Assembly (NCBI GenBank): GCA_014843695.1
Contig: CM026398.1
Span: 48,077,579 to 48,141,578, forward strand
DNA length: 64,000 nt
Direction of reading: 5' to 3'
From: Archivesica marissinica
Taxonomy: Eukaryota > Mollusca > Bivalvia > Venerida > Vesicomyidae
This document shows positions 45,386 to 55,300 of this stretch, piece after piece. Positions within the stretch are counted from its first letter, which is position 1. Every line of letters starts with the position of its first letter. The notes beneath the pieces were generated by a model, which had not been told where the DNA came from, did no database searches, and was given only the letters and a program-made list of their open reading frames with translations. Position numbers and translations under genes: made by a program.

Positions 45386-45540
45386 ATTAGTCTGCACAAT
45401 AACATACTAGATAATATATTGTCCTAAAAAATTGTATTTGTTTTTGAAGATTTAATTCGCCTCCTCAGCTATTACTGATGGAGGAAGGAAGGTCCCGGGC
45501 AAGTAATTTGACGTCAACGACATTAAGCACGTGTCCGCAT

Positions 45541-45640
45541 TAGGGTCAGACGGGGGATCGAACCTGCGATCCCTGGATTACCGGTCCAGCGTGTTACCAC
45601 TGGACTACAGATCCGTATGTGGCGGGTAGGTGAGCCGCCA
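45541..45640 (-). mobile_element. SINE-1 head fragment
   Basis: GGGTCAGACGGGGGATCGAA, GCGATCCCTGGATTACCGG and CACTGGACTACAGATCCG are the reverse complement of the tRNA-like head. It marks the right edge of duplication copy B. Confidence 0.75.
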
Positions 45641-45669
45641 GCTAGTTAAATAATGGTTACCGATTGCCA

Positions 45670-45775
45670 ATCAGCCTAGCGCATGCCCAACAAGGATAGG
45701 ATTCGGGAAGTACTGATGTTCATACGAGGTGTCTCATAAGTCAGTAATGGCTGCTTATTTCAATAGGTGTGACAC
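45670..45775 (+). repeat. Interspersed repeat shared with 630-725
   Basis: CAACAAGGATAGGATTCGGG, AGTACTGATGTTCATACG and TCATAAGTCAGTAATGGCTG. Confidence 0.55.
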
Positions 45776-45905
45776 TATAATAAACAAACACTTTACTTTA
45801 CTGTTATATTATTCAGTCAGACTTTCCTTTGTCTAAATGACTGATGTGGATTAGCCTGTCTGTCGATTTTCACTAACTTTCTTCTGGCAAAATGACATGT
45901 TGATA

Positions 45906-46155
45906 CAGACGATCCCCCGTCTGACCCTAATAAAATTAACAGTCTTTCAGATGGGACGTTAAACCGAGGTCTTGTGTCGGTGCTTTACACCTTGCACGTA
46001 AAAGAACCAGAGGAGACTCTGTAATGGGTCTCTTTCTGTATCATTGCACTATCCTCCAACATCTAAAATGACTAATCTCTTCAGGAGGGGTCGTTCATAT
46101 GGGTATCTGGTAGCGACGATAAATAAACGTAAAACACACACACACACACACACAT
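45906..46155 (+). mobile_element. SINE-1 copy, head truncated, (CA)n tail
   Basis: Starts at GATCCCCCGTCTGACCCTAA; body and tail (GGTAGCGACGATAAATAAAC) complete, followed by a CA repeat. Confidence 0.8.
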
Positions 46156-46267
46156 GTTGATATTATCAGAAACTCAATACGGCCCAATTAATGGTCTCGG
46201 TGTTAAACTATATTTATATGACTGACCAGGCAAAATATATATTACGCCCTGTTCCCAGATATCAGAC

Positions 46268-46530
46268 GGATCTGTAGTTCAGTGGTAACACGCTGGACTG
46301 GTAATCCAGGGATCGCAGGTTCGATCCCCCGCCTGACCCTAATAAAATTAACAGTCTTTCAGATGGGACGTTAAACCGACCGAAGTCTCGTGTCGGTGCT
46401 TTACACCGTGCACGTAAAAGAACCAGAGGATACTCTGGAATGGGTCATTGCACTATCCTCCAAAAATCTATAATTACTAATATCTTCAAGAGGCAACCGG
46501 TAGCGACGATAAATGAAAATAAAACAGAAA
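46268..46530 (+). mobile_element. SINE-1 copy, near full length
   Basis: Head GGATCTGTAGTTCAGTGGTA (box A), CGCTGGACTGGTAATCCAGG, box B CAGGTTCGATCCCCC, body CGTGTCGGTGCTTTACACCG and tail GGCAACCGGTAGCGACGATA. The head folds as a tRNA-like cloverleaf by inspection. Confidence 0.85.
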
Positions 46531-46539
46531 CCCCTCCTT

Positions 46540-46915
46540 CTTTTGCCAATAATGGGCAAGTGGTGACCTGTCTGTGGTTCAGATTGCGTTGTAATTGCAT
46601 TGTGGGTACCATTGTTGACATTTTGGTAGAATTTCCTTAGGGGAAATTTAATATAATGAAAGACGGCACTGGATTAATTACACTTATTGTAACAATAAAC
46701 AGTGATGTCATGTTGGTGCCACGTGTGACAGTTTTGCTTGTTTCAGGGGTTTATAGGCCGACCAACAGCTCACTTCATATGGCGACTCTCCAGTTATTAT
46801 TGGTGGATGAAGACCCCGGCGGTTCATCCGAGTAGTATTTTGATTTTAATATTTTGTCTTTCCTTTTAAAATTTAAAGTGAGCCACATACATCCACATCA
46901 TATCTGGGAACAGTG
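46540..46915. other. Intergenic, no gene seen
   Basis: A TTTCAG followed by a 28-codon open stretch ending in TAG at about 46,834 was considered as an exon but has no recognisable content. Confidence 0.5.
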
Positions 46916-46917
46916 TG

Positions 46918-47215
46918 TTGTGTTTTTACGTTTATTTATCGTCGCTACCGGTTGCCCATATGAGCGACGCCTCTTGAAGATATTAGTCATTTTAGAATTT
47001 GGAGGATAGTGCATTGATACAGACAGAGACCCATTCCAGAGTCTCCTATGGTTCTTTTACGTGCACAATGTAAAGCACCGACACGAGACCTTGGTTTAAA
47101 GTCCCATCTTATAGACTGTAAATTTTATTAGAGTCAGACGGGGGATCGAAGCTGCGATCCCTGGATTACCAGTCCAGCGTGTTAACCACTGTACTACAGA
47201 TCCGTCTGTGAAGGA
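46918..47215 (-). mobile_element. SINE-1 copy, full length
   Basis: Minus-strand: tail ACGTTTATTTATCGTCGCTA, body CGTGCACAATGTAAAGCACC, box B GGGGGATCGAAGCTGCGATC and head ACTACAGATCCGTC on the plus strand. Confidence 0.85.
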
Positions 47216-47423
47216 CGGGTTGTTTCTTCAACTCTCACCTTATAGTTTCTGTATTAAATTAAATTCTTGCCACAATCTTACACTTATTGACATTCACTTA
47301 CTAAACCTACACTGTAAATAATTATATAGATAGCTTACGTTAACAGTTTATAGTTCATTTGCAATGCTATTAAAATTTTGTCAGCTTCATGTCCGCACCT
47401 CCATTCTGGGGAAAAACGCTTAA

Positions 47424-47661
47424 CCCTTTCAACCCCACAGGCCTCTAAATAGGCTTATGAAAAGTGTAGATCCAGATGAGCCGGCTCGTGACGAGCAGTC
47501 TCATCAGGATCTGCACTTTTTTGCCAGTAATAATTATTACTATTTTTAGATAAAATTACCCATTTTGATAAATGAACTGGTCCAAAGGTAATTTTCTTAT
47601 TAATTTATTAGTCTGAAAATAGCATGCACCAGTCCATGTCAGTTACTTGGGGTTGAAAGGG
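47424..47661. mobile_element. piggyBac-like MITE with TTAA TSD
   Basis: Ends CCCTTTCAACCCC and GGGGTTGAAAGGG, flanked by TTAA on each side (47,420-47,423; 47,662-47,665). 238 bp, no ORF. Interior has TGGACTGGTGCATG-like and GATCTGCACTTTTTTGCCAG blocks shared with 51,234-51,437 in opposite orientation. Confidence 0.85.
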
Positions 47662-47665
47662 TTAA

Positions 47666-48480
47666 TGACAACTTGAATGTATTCAATTCATCAACTGTTT
47701 ACTGACACAGAAATGTTTAGACAATCACTGTGTGGTTATTATGTGCATACAAACAGACTTGCACACATTACATTAGCTGTACTATGATAATCCATTTATT
47801 ACCTCCATATACACGAACAGCACAAATGAACAGACATAATTTATACAATTACATGTTTACATGGACACATATAAACATACATATATACAAAGTAGTACAC
47901 ATATACAATAATGGCCATAAGAACCAACATAGCCATGCAGCTATTAATGAGTGTTTGCCTATCATTATAACGTGCCGAAACGAAATGCAAGCGAACGAGA
48001 TGATGGTAACACACACAAAAGCTTATTATAAGCTTTTATGACAAACACACCGTTCTTCAGTAGAGAAAAACGGTTCAATTGCATAAAAACAACAAAATAG
48101 CAGGTAAAAAGAAGTAAAAAGAATTAACGTGTATAGTTTACTGACTTACAACAATTTTAAGCTTGGAGCATTAGCCAAAATGCGTTAAAACATGCTGGAT
48201 ATGGCCTATGATTGCGGAGGTGTTAGTTGATCCTATGTTTCATCAAAATGTTCTTTTTAAAAAAACACATAAAAGTTGGGGTTGAACCCGAAACCACTTG
48301 TCCAAGCCTCAAGTGTCTGTTGTATATTTGGAATATCCTAAAATGAATGAGATAGGTGCAATGTCTAGGCATTGATTCTCGATTATGTTTAGTTTTCTAA
48401 CTGGTATTTTTTTGGAAACTACTGTACATAGTATTACTGCTAGAGTGATGAATGAAATGCATAGTACAGTCATACTAGAC
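47666..48480. other. Intergenic, no gene seen
   Basis: AT-rich unique sequence. Near-palindromic AAAAGCTTATTATAAGCTTTT lies at about 48,018. No coding features. Confidence 0.5.
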
Positions 48481-48483
48481 TGT

Positions 48484-48532
48484 TAAGGGCCATATGGCGG
48501 ATCGAACTTGCGACTCATGGATTCGCAGTCCA
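48484..48532 (-). mobile_element. SINE head fragment
   Basis: GGATCGAACTTGCGACTCAT and GGATTCGCAGTCCAACG are the reverse complement of a SINE-1-type tRNA head. Confidence 0.5.
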
Positions 48533-48559
48533 ACGTTCGTGTACAAATGCTAAGATTTT

Positions 48560-49155
48560 ACATCTTAGTTTCTCTTACATTTAAAGAACAACGCCGTGCA
48601 GCCCGTTATACATCTAACCGCTACCACAATACAAGCTCTGTATCTGATATGCTCACTACCCTTAACTGGCCCACCTTGGAAATTCACAGAATCCGTACCA
48701 GACTCATCATGTTTTATAAGATCATCCACCATGTAGTTGCCATTCAACCACCCTGTAATCTAATTATTCCTTCAGACCCCAGAACCAGACACAGTAACAC
48801 CTATACCTACAAACACATACACGCAGCTAAAGACTCGTACAAATACTCTTTCTATCCTAGAGCCGTCACTCAGTGGAACATGCTACCGCCCACCATATAT
48901 GCCGCAGACACAGTGGGCGCCTTCAAGGCCCTGATCCCTGTGTCTGTCCTTACCCCAATATACTTTGCATAAATTGCCACAATTATGTACATAGTTTTAT
49001 AAAAAACACTTAAAAATATATCTAAAAATATGTATATTCACTGTATCCTTTCTAATCAGCACTTTCTGATTAAGCACTTAACTAATACTTTTTGTTACGG
49101 CGCCAGCACCTAATCTGCATAAGTGAAGTAGTGCTGTATACACGAAGAAGAAGAA
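48560..49155 (+). pseudogene. LINE 3' end with RT C-terminus
   Basis: Open frame to 48,972 encodes the C-terminal tail of a jockey/CR1-type polymerase: EQRRAARYTSNRYHNTSS, then DMLTTLNWPTLEIHRIRTRL, MFYKIIH and SFYPRAVTQWNMLP. It is 5'-truncated (no YADD or thumb). A 180-bp 3' UTR ends in a GAAGAAGAAGAA run near 49,143-49,155. Confidence 0.78.
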
Positions 49156-49560
49156 CGTTTCGTCTCTCTGGATCTGGGTCTGGATAGTAACGTTGCAGGG
49201 CCTTTCAGCGTAGACGCAACGGGAGAGAGAGTGTGGGAGTCTTCTAGTCCCACTTGTGGACAGCTGTTCTGAAGCTGCCGACTGCACTCGCGCATGCAAC
49301 ACTATCTTCCAGTTTATTCCAGTCAATAATAGTCTGTGGGAAGAATGACTGTCTATATTGTTTTGTCCTACACTGCACTGGCACAAAACACCTAGAGTGG
49401 TTCACAGTTTGTCTATCTATGATGTTGTCAGTATTATAGCCACTAAATGTCTTGGGGGGTTACTTTACGTTTGTTCTTACGTACTGGTGTTAAAAAGTCA
49501 TGGCTTGGCAGGGCTGGTACCAGCTTCGTATATAAGTATCCCCTGCCACATATATAGTAG
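49156..49560 (-). pseudogene. Second LINE 3' end, tail-to-tail
   Basis: Minus-strand frame contains QCRTKQYRQSFFPQTIIDWN and KLEDSV...FRTAVHKWD then a stop, the C-terminus of another CR1-like polymerase. The upstream part is broken by stops. Its 3' end meets the GAA tail of the plus-strand LINE. Confidence 0.65.
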
Positions 49561-49564
49561 TAGC

Positions 49565-49985
49565 TTTATAAGGTTTGTAAAGAATTTTATAATTCAATAG
49601 GGGAAACCCATTTCCGGAATTTCTAGTTTCTATTTCTATGAATGTTTTGAAATGCTTTGAAATGACGTTTGAAGTTAAAACACAATTCAGTATTTGAAAG
49701 CTGATTTGGTAAGCATTTTGTTTGTATCCAGAATAAACAAAAGTCTATTCTTTTATATCATGTTACGTCTTCCATTAGCTGGTTTATGTTAGGACCTACC
49801 GACTACAGAAGCTACTGCAAAAATCTTATCTATAAGATAATGTATTTCCATATTACACATGTACATGGTAGAAACGATGGCCTCGCTGTACGCTATACGA
49901 TGACCAGACCTCCACTGAATGCTTGTACGGTTCAGTTGCCCGATGGAAAGAAGTTATGCCAGTAGATCGTCAGACCAGGAACTTC
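49565..49985. other. Intergenic, no gene seen
   Basis: Unique AT-rich sequence without recognised features. Confidence 0.5.
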
Positions 49986-49989
49986 AATA

Positions 49990-50475
49990 ATGATAAAGTG
50001 ACCAAACAAAGAAATACAATAGTCGGACAGTACACTCTTCCCTCTTTTATTCTTTAGCAACGCACTCCGATTCCTGGAGGCACACTCCTACTCGTTTGCC
50101 CGTACCATATATCCTCGTCGCCATTAAAGTGACCAAGCAAAGAATAGAGCGGAAAAGTTAGTGACCCGACGTGGGACTCGAACCCACGACCTCCCTAACA
50201 CGAATGTGGCGTCCGTGATCCAGTGGTAGATCGTCAGATTTGGAATCGAACGATCCCGGGTTCGATACTCGGTCAGGCCATGTATGTAGTGTCATTGAGC
50301 AAGGCACCTCACATACATTGCTTAGTACTGGTTAACCACTTAGGTCAGCTAAGCCTGCCCAGGAAAACATGTCTAGGTCCCCGCAAGGGGTTTGACATTA
50401 ATGGAACATACATACATACAACACTAGTCGGACAGCTCTACCAACTGAGCTAGCCAGGCCGCTGTTCTACCCACG
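49990..50475 (-). mobile_element. SINE-6 copy split by SINE-4
   Basis: On the minus strand the head GGCCTGGCTAGCTCAGTTGG with TAGAGCTGTCCGACTAGTGT (50,425-50,465), then GTCGTGGGTTCGAGTCCCAC (about 50,165-50,190), is a clear tRNA-like sequence. It is interrupted between anticodon and T arms by the plus-strand SINE-4; AACAC is repeated at both junctions. The 5' boundary of the body is uncertain. Confidence 0.7.
50205..50422 (+). mobile_element. SINE-4 copy, full length
   Basis: Head TGGCGTCCGTGATCCAGTGG, TAGATCGTCAGATTTGGAAT, box B GGGTTCGATACTCGGTC, body TCATTGAGCAAGGCACCTCA and GCTTAGTACTGGTTAACCAC, tail GGTCCCCGCAAGGGGTTTGA plus CATTA and a CATA run. The tail matches that of the CR1-like LINE at 31,022. 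Confidence 0.85.
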
Positions 50476-50644
50476 CCGAAATACACTACAGTGACCAGGT
50501 TATGGTCATGTATTTCAGTATTTGTCATCTGTGAATCTTTTCAAAAAATTTCCCTAACCGGAAGTATATGTTGATAAGCAAGCCGAAATCATATCCCCTT
50601 AATACTCTTGTGTATTACTGATATTTACAGCATTACAGGTGAAT

Positions 50645-50965
50645 TATTTAGGTGAATCTTGCTGCTCATCGATGGACCCGCTTCTGTCTCATGTTCAATG
50701 TGGTTAATTTATCACATGCTGCTATGGCATACTCAAAAAGAGGCCAGAGTCCTGAAAACATTCTGGTAACTGTCGTGATGTCCTATGGACATCTTGCCAG
50801 GTTTCTTCTGAGGATGGCTATGGAGTTGTTGGCCTTCTTGGCAGTGGCAGCTACATGAGCATTCCAGGATAGGTATTCTTTGATGTGGACTCCCAAGTAC
50901 TTGCCCTTTTTGGCGAAGATCAGTTCTTGGCCGTGATGTTCATGTGGCCTTCTTTGTGATATTAA
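50645..50965 (-). pseudogene. LINE reverse-transcriptase fragment
   Basis: Minus-strand translation includes FAKKGKYLGVHIKEYLSWNA, then KKANNSIAILRRNLARCP, a stop, and LWPLFEYAIAACD. That is the thumb/connection region of a jockey/CR1-clade RT, broken by at least one in-frame stop. Confidence 0.72.
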
Positions 50966-50996
50966 TCACCTCACCTTCTCAAGGGTTAGAGGACAT

Positions 50997-51155
50997 CATG
51001 GTGTCCGTGGTCCAGTGGTAGAGCGTCGGATTTGGAATTGAACGGTCCTGGGTTCAATACTCGCTCATGCCACGTCATTGAGCAATGCACCTTGCACACA
51101 TTGCTTAGTACTGGTTAACTGCTTAGGTCGGCTAAGCCTGCCCAGGACACACAGA
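50997..51155 (+). mobile_element. SINE-4 copy, tail-less
   Basis: TGGTGTCCGTGGTCCAGTGG, GTCCTGGGTTCAATACTCGC and GCTAAGCCTGCCCAGGACAC; ends before the CCCCGCAAGGGG tail. Confidence 0.75.
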
Positions 51156-51233
51156 TTTCAGGACCAAAGTAGGGGTGTGTCGTCTTATAGGTGTGGTCGC
51201 CTTATCGGCGAGTATGGATGGTATGGAAATTAA

Positions 51234-51437
51234 CCCATTCAACACCAAGTAACTCACATGGACTGGTCCATGATATATTTAGACCAATAAATTAATCAGA
51301 AAATTACATTTGGACCAGTTCATTTATCAAAATGGGTAATTTTGTCTTAAAATAGTAATATTACTGGCAAAAAGTGCAGACCCATCTGGATCTACACTTT
51401 TTGTAAGCCTATTTAGAGGTTTGTGGTGTTGAAAGGG
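51234..51437. mobile_element. piggyBac-like MITE, second copy
   Basis: CCCATTCAACACC and GGTGTTGAAAGGG ends flanked by TTAA (51,230-51,233; 51,438-51,441). 204 bp, opposite orientation to 47,424-47,661. Confidence 0.82.
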
Positions 51438-51724
51438 TTAAGGGAATTTGCCGTATTATACAAATGTGACCAGGATGAATGCCTAATTTATGGAACAATC
51501 TTCATGAAGCTTAAAGATAAACAAAATAAGATTTATAATGGATAAACGTCTATGGCCAGGCTTGGAAAGATAGAGAGTGTACATAGTTGTCCAATTATAA
51601 TTTAATTTATAGCAATTTATTACTTCCAAATTTGCAATTGAAATAAAATCAATAACGGCCACATTTAAACTGGAATTAGCATTAGGGCTAAGGCAGCCAG
51701 CTTCCCTAACTCGTATATTATTAC

Positions 51725-51825
51725 ATATAATTATGACCTCTTTTAAACAATCACCTGTGCATAGCAGCCATTTTCTGTACCATTTGACTAATTCATTATT
51801 GCTAAGACAGATTTGACTGTACTTG
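51725..51825. mobile_element. Tc1/mariner-like MITE remnant
   Basis: GACCTCTTTTAAACAATCAC, AGCAGCCATTTTCTGTACC and AGACAGATTTGACTGTAC resemble the MITE at 27,584. Confidence 0.45.
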
Positions 51826-51839
51826 AATCTGTGAGTTTA

Positions 51840-51971
51840 TGAGTTAATTATAGCTCAGATTTGGTTTATAATTGCCAATAAACATAATTGTCTTAAATCA
51901 AAACTACTTTCAATTAACTAATTACATGTACATTGGCAATTATAAACCAAATCTGAGCCATAATTAAGTCA
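51840..51971. repeat. Long near-perfect hairpin (40-bp arms)
   Basis: Left arm 51,840-51,879 and right arm 51,932-51,971 are inverted with about two mismatches (core CTCAGATTTGGTTTATAATT) around a 52-base loop. It lies about 100 bp before the first coding exon of the optineurin-like gene. A short MITE or a structured RNA are alternatives. Confidence 0.85.
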
Positions 51972-52066
51972 AATGGCTCTGATTGTGTTCATTGATTCAG
52001 TATCCGGTTGATTGACATATTCCTGATTGATTCAACTTCAATATCATCCATGTTTTTCTGTTTTAG

Positions 52067-52309
52067 ATATGGCTCATCAACATTTGAATGGGGGTCCCCC
52101 AATACAGGCTGGTCAGGGGAACATGGGTGCGGTGTCGTCGTCATCTTCCAGCTCATTTTCAGTCTTATCCAATCAGACAGGAGGCCAAAGTAACAATGGT
52201 TTTATGGTTACCCAGCAGAGCAATGTTCAAGCATCAATGACTGATGTGACTCTAGAGCAAGCCATGGGAAAAGTCCAGGATCTGGCTAATGAAAATTCCA
52301 CATTAAGAG
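52067..52309 (+). CDS. OPTN: Optineurin-like exon, start codon
   Basis: Acceptor TTCTGTTTTAG, two UTR bases, ATG, 80 codons plus one base, donor AGAG|GTATAC. Confidence 0.75.
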
Positions 52310-55300
52310 GTATACATTTAATTATTTTTTATAACTGTTAATTGCAAGCTTCGATGATAGTCTACATGCAGGGTTCCCTCTGTCTGAATGTTTGTCTGTG
52401 CCACTTCTGTCGCCAATTGAAAAACACGAGCCAATTTAAAAAACTTGGAGCCAACTAAGAGCCATATAGTTCACAAATAAATATTTAAAGCTATGTATTT
52501 GACAAAACATGTGCAAAAAAAAAATTTAAAAAAAGTTGCGACAATTCACAAAATTTAGCGCCAATATTTGTTTTTTGTCGCAATTGGCGACCGATAGCAG
52601 GAACCCTGTACCGGACAATTAGCACAAACCCTCAACATGTGCACTCCATGCATCAGCACTTCAGGGTTTTCAATATTAACCAATTGCGGATAGAACTCAT
52701 CGTTTTGAATTGGTTGTTTTTTTAAGAAGTTTGTAAAAACAATGCTGAAATATAAATTTTGACCCTAAGCCTAATCAGTTATTTTTTTCTGTTCTTTCCT
52801 TTAATAATGAAAACCCTGTGCATGCGACAACGGCATTATCAATACTTGTTTTAGGCATATATGAGTAGTGGAAAAAATGCTGTTAATCAGAGCACGGGTA
52901 GTGTGTGACTGATGAAATTTTGATGTGATTGTTTACCATATTTACCATTGTCTGTTTACCATTATCTGTTTGCCATTGTCTGTTTACCATTATTTGTTTG
53001 CCATTGTCTGTTTACCATTATCTGTTTACCATTGTCTGTTTACCAGTATTTGTTTACCAGTATTTGTTTACCAGTATTTGTTTACCATTATGTGTTTACC
53101 ATTATCTGTTTACCAGTATTTGTTTACCATTATGTGTTTACCATTATCTGTTTACCAGTATTTGTTTACCAGTATTTGTTTACCAGTATTTGTTTACCAT
53201 TATGTGTTTACCATTGTCTGTTTACCAGTATTTGTTTACCATTATTTGTTTACCAGTATCTGTTTACCATTATTTGTTTACCAGTATCTGTTTACCAGTA
53301 TTTGTTTACCAGTATTTGTTTACCATTATTTGTTTACCATTGTCTGTTTACCAGTATTTGTTTACCAGTATTTGTTTACCATTGTCTGTTTACCAGTATT
53401 TGTTTACCAGTATTTGTTTATCATTGTCTGTTTACCATTATTTGTTTACCATTGTCTGTTTACCATTATTTGTTTACCATTGTCTGTTTACCAGTATTTG
53501 TTTACCATTATTTGTTTACCATTGTCTGTTTACCAGTATTTGTTTACCATTGTCTGTTTACCAGTATTTGTTTACCAGTATTTGTTTACCATTATTTGTT
53601 TACCATTGTCTGTTTACCATTATTTGTTTACCATTGTCTGTTTACCATTATTTGTTTACCATTGTCTGTTTACCAGTATTTGTTTACCATTATTTGTTTA
53701 CCATTGTCTGTTTACCAGTATTTGTTTACCATTATTTGTTTACCATTGTCTGTTTACCAGTATTTGTTTACCATTGTCTGTTTACCATTTTGTTTACCAT
53801 TATCTGTTTACCAGTATTTGTTTACCATTATCTGTTTACCATTATCTGTTTACCAGTATTTATTTACCATTATCTGTTTACCAGTATTTGTTTACCATTA
53901 TTTGTTTACCATTATTTGTTTACCAGTATTTGTTTACCATTATCTGTTTACCAGTATTTGTTTACCATTATCTGTTTACCAGTATTTTTTACCATTATCT
54001 GTTTACCATTATCTGTTTACCAGTATTTGTTTACCATTATCTGTTTACCAGTATTTGTTTACCAGTATTTGTTTACCAGTATTTATTTACCATTATCTGT
54101 TTACCATTATCTGTTTACCAGTATTTTTTACCATTATTGTTTACCATTATCTGTTTACCAGTATTTGTTTACCATATTTGTTTACCATTTCTGTTTACCA
54201 GTATTTTTACATTTTGTTTACCATTATTTGTTTACCATTATTTGTTTACCATTGTCTGTTTACCATTATTTGTTTACCATTGTCTGTTTACCAGTATTTG
54301 TTTACCATTATTGTTTACCATTGTCTGTTTACCAGTATTTGTTTACCATTGTCTGTTTACCAGTATTTGTTTACCAGTATTTGTTTACCATTATTTGTTT
54401 ACCATTGTCTGTTTACCATTATTTGTTTACCATTGTCTGTTTACCATTATTTGTTTACCATTGTCTGTTTACCAGTATTTGTTTACCATTATTTGTTTAC
54501 CATTGTCTGTTTACCAGTATTTGTTTACCATTATTTGTTTGCCATTGTCTGTTTACCAGTATTTGTTTGCCATTATGTGTTTACCATTGTCTGTTTACCA
54601 TTGTCTGTTTACCATTGTCTGTTTACCAGTATTTGTTTGCCATTATGTGTTTACCAGTATCTGTTTACCATTGTCTGTTTACCATTGTCTGTTTACCAGT
54701 ATTTGTTTGCCATTATGTGTTTACCATTATCTGTTTACCATTATCTGTTTACCATTGTCTGTTTACCATTGTCTGTTTACCAGTATTTGTTTGCCATTAT
54801 GTGTTTACCATTATCTGTTTACCAGTATTTGTTTACCATTATCTGTTTACCAGTATTTATTTACCAGTATTTGTTTACCATTATTTGTTTACCATTGTCT
54901 GTTTACCATTATCTGTTTACCATTGTCTGTTTACCATTGTCTGTTTACCAGTATTTGTTTGCCATTATGTGTTTACCATTATCTGTTTACCATTATCTGT
55001 TTACCATTGTCTGTTTACCATTGTCTGTTTACCAGTATTTGTTTGCCATTATGTGTTTACCATTATCTGTTTACCAGTATTTGTTTACCATTATCTGTTT
55101 ACCAGTATTTATTTACCAGTATTTGTTTACCATTATTTGTTTACCATTGTCTGTTTACCATTATATGTTTACCATTGTCTGTTTACCAGAGTATTTGAAA
55201 GAGAACAATGGGAACATGAAGAGACAGTTCCAGATGTTGTTACATTGGAAAGAGAAAGTACGAGACAGCAACAAGCACAATCTAGTACGCTTCGAGCAGC

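Larger units (their letters stand above)
36549..45539 (+). repeat. Segmental duplication, copy B
   Basis: Co-linear with 19,684-35,063 without the 7.9-kb transposon and without the hAT-like MITE. It has its own additions: a 78-bp array, a retroelement 3' end and a SINE-1. The right breakpoint (GCACGTGTCCGCA) abuts a SINE-1 fragment. Confidence 0.92.

Noticed and set aside
46268..46336. Functional tRNA gene
   Set aside because: Head is tRNA-like but is followed by the common SINE-1 body and tail in every copy, so it is a SINE promoter, not a tRNA gene.
46740..46834. Possible terminal exon after TTTCAG
   Set aside because: Only 28 codons, no recognisable motif and no neighbouring exon.
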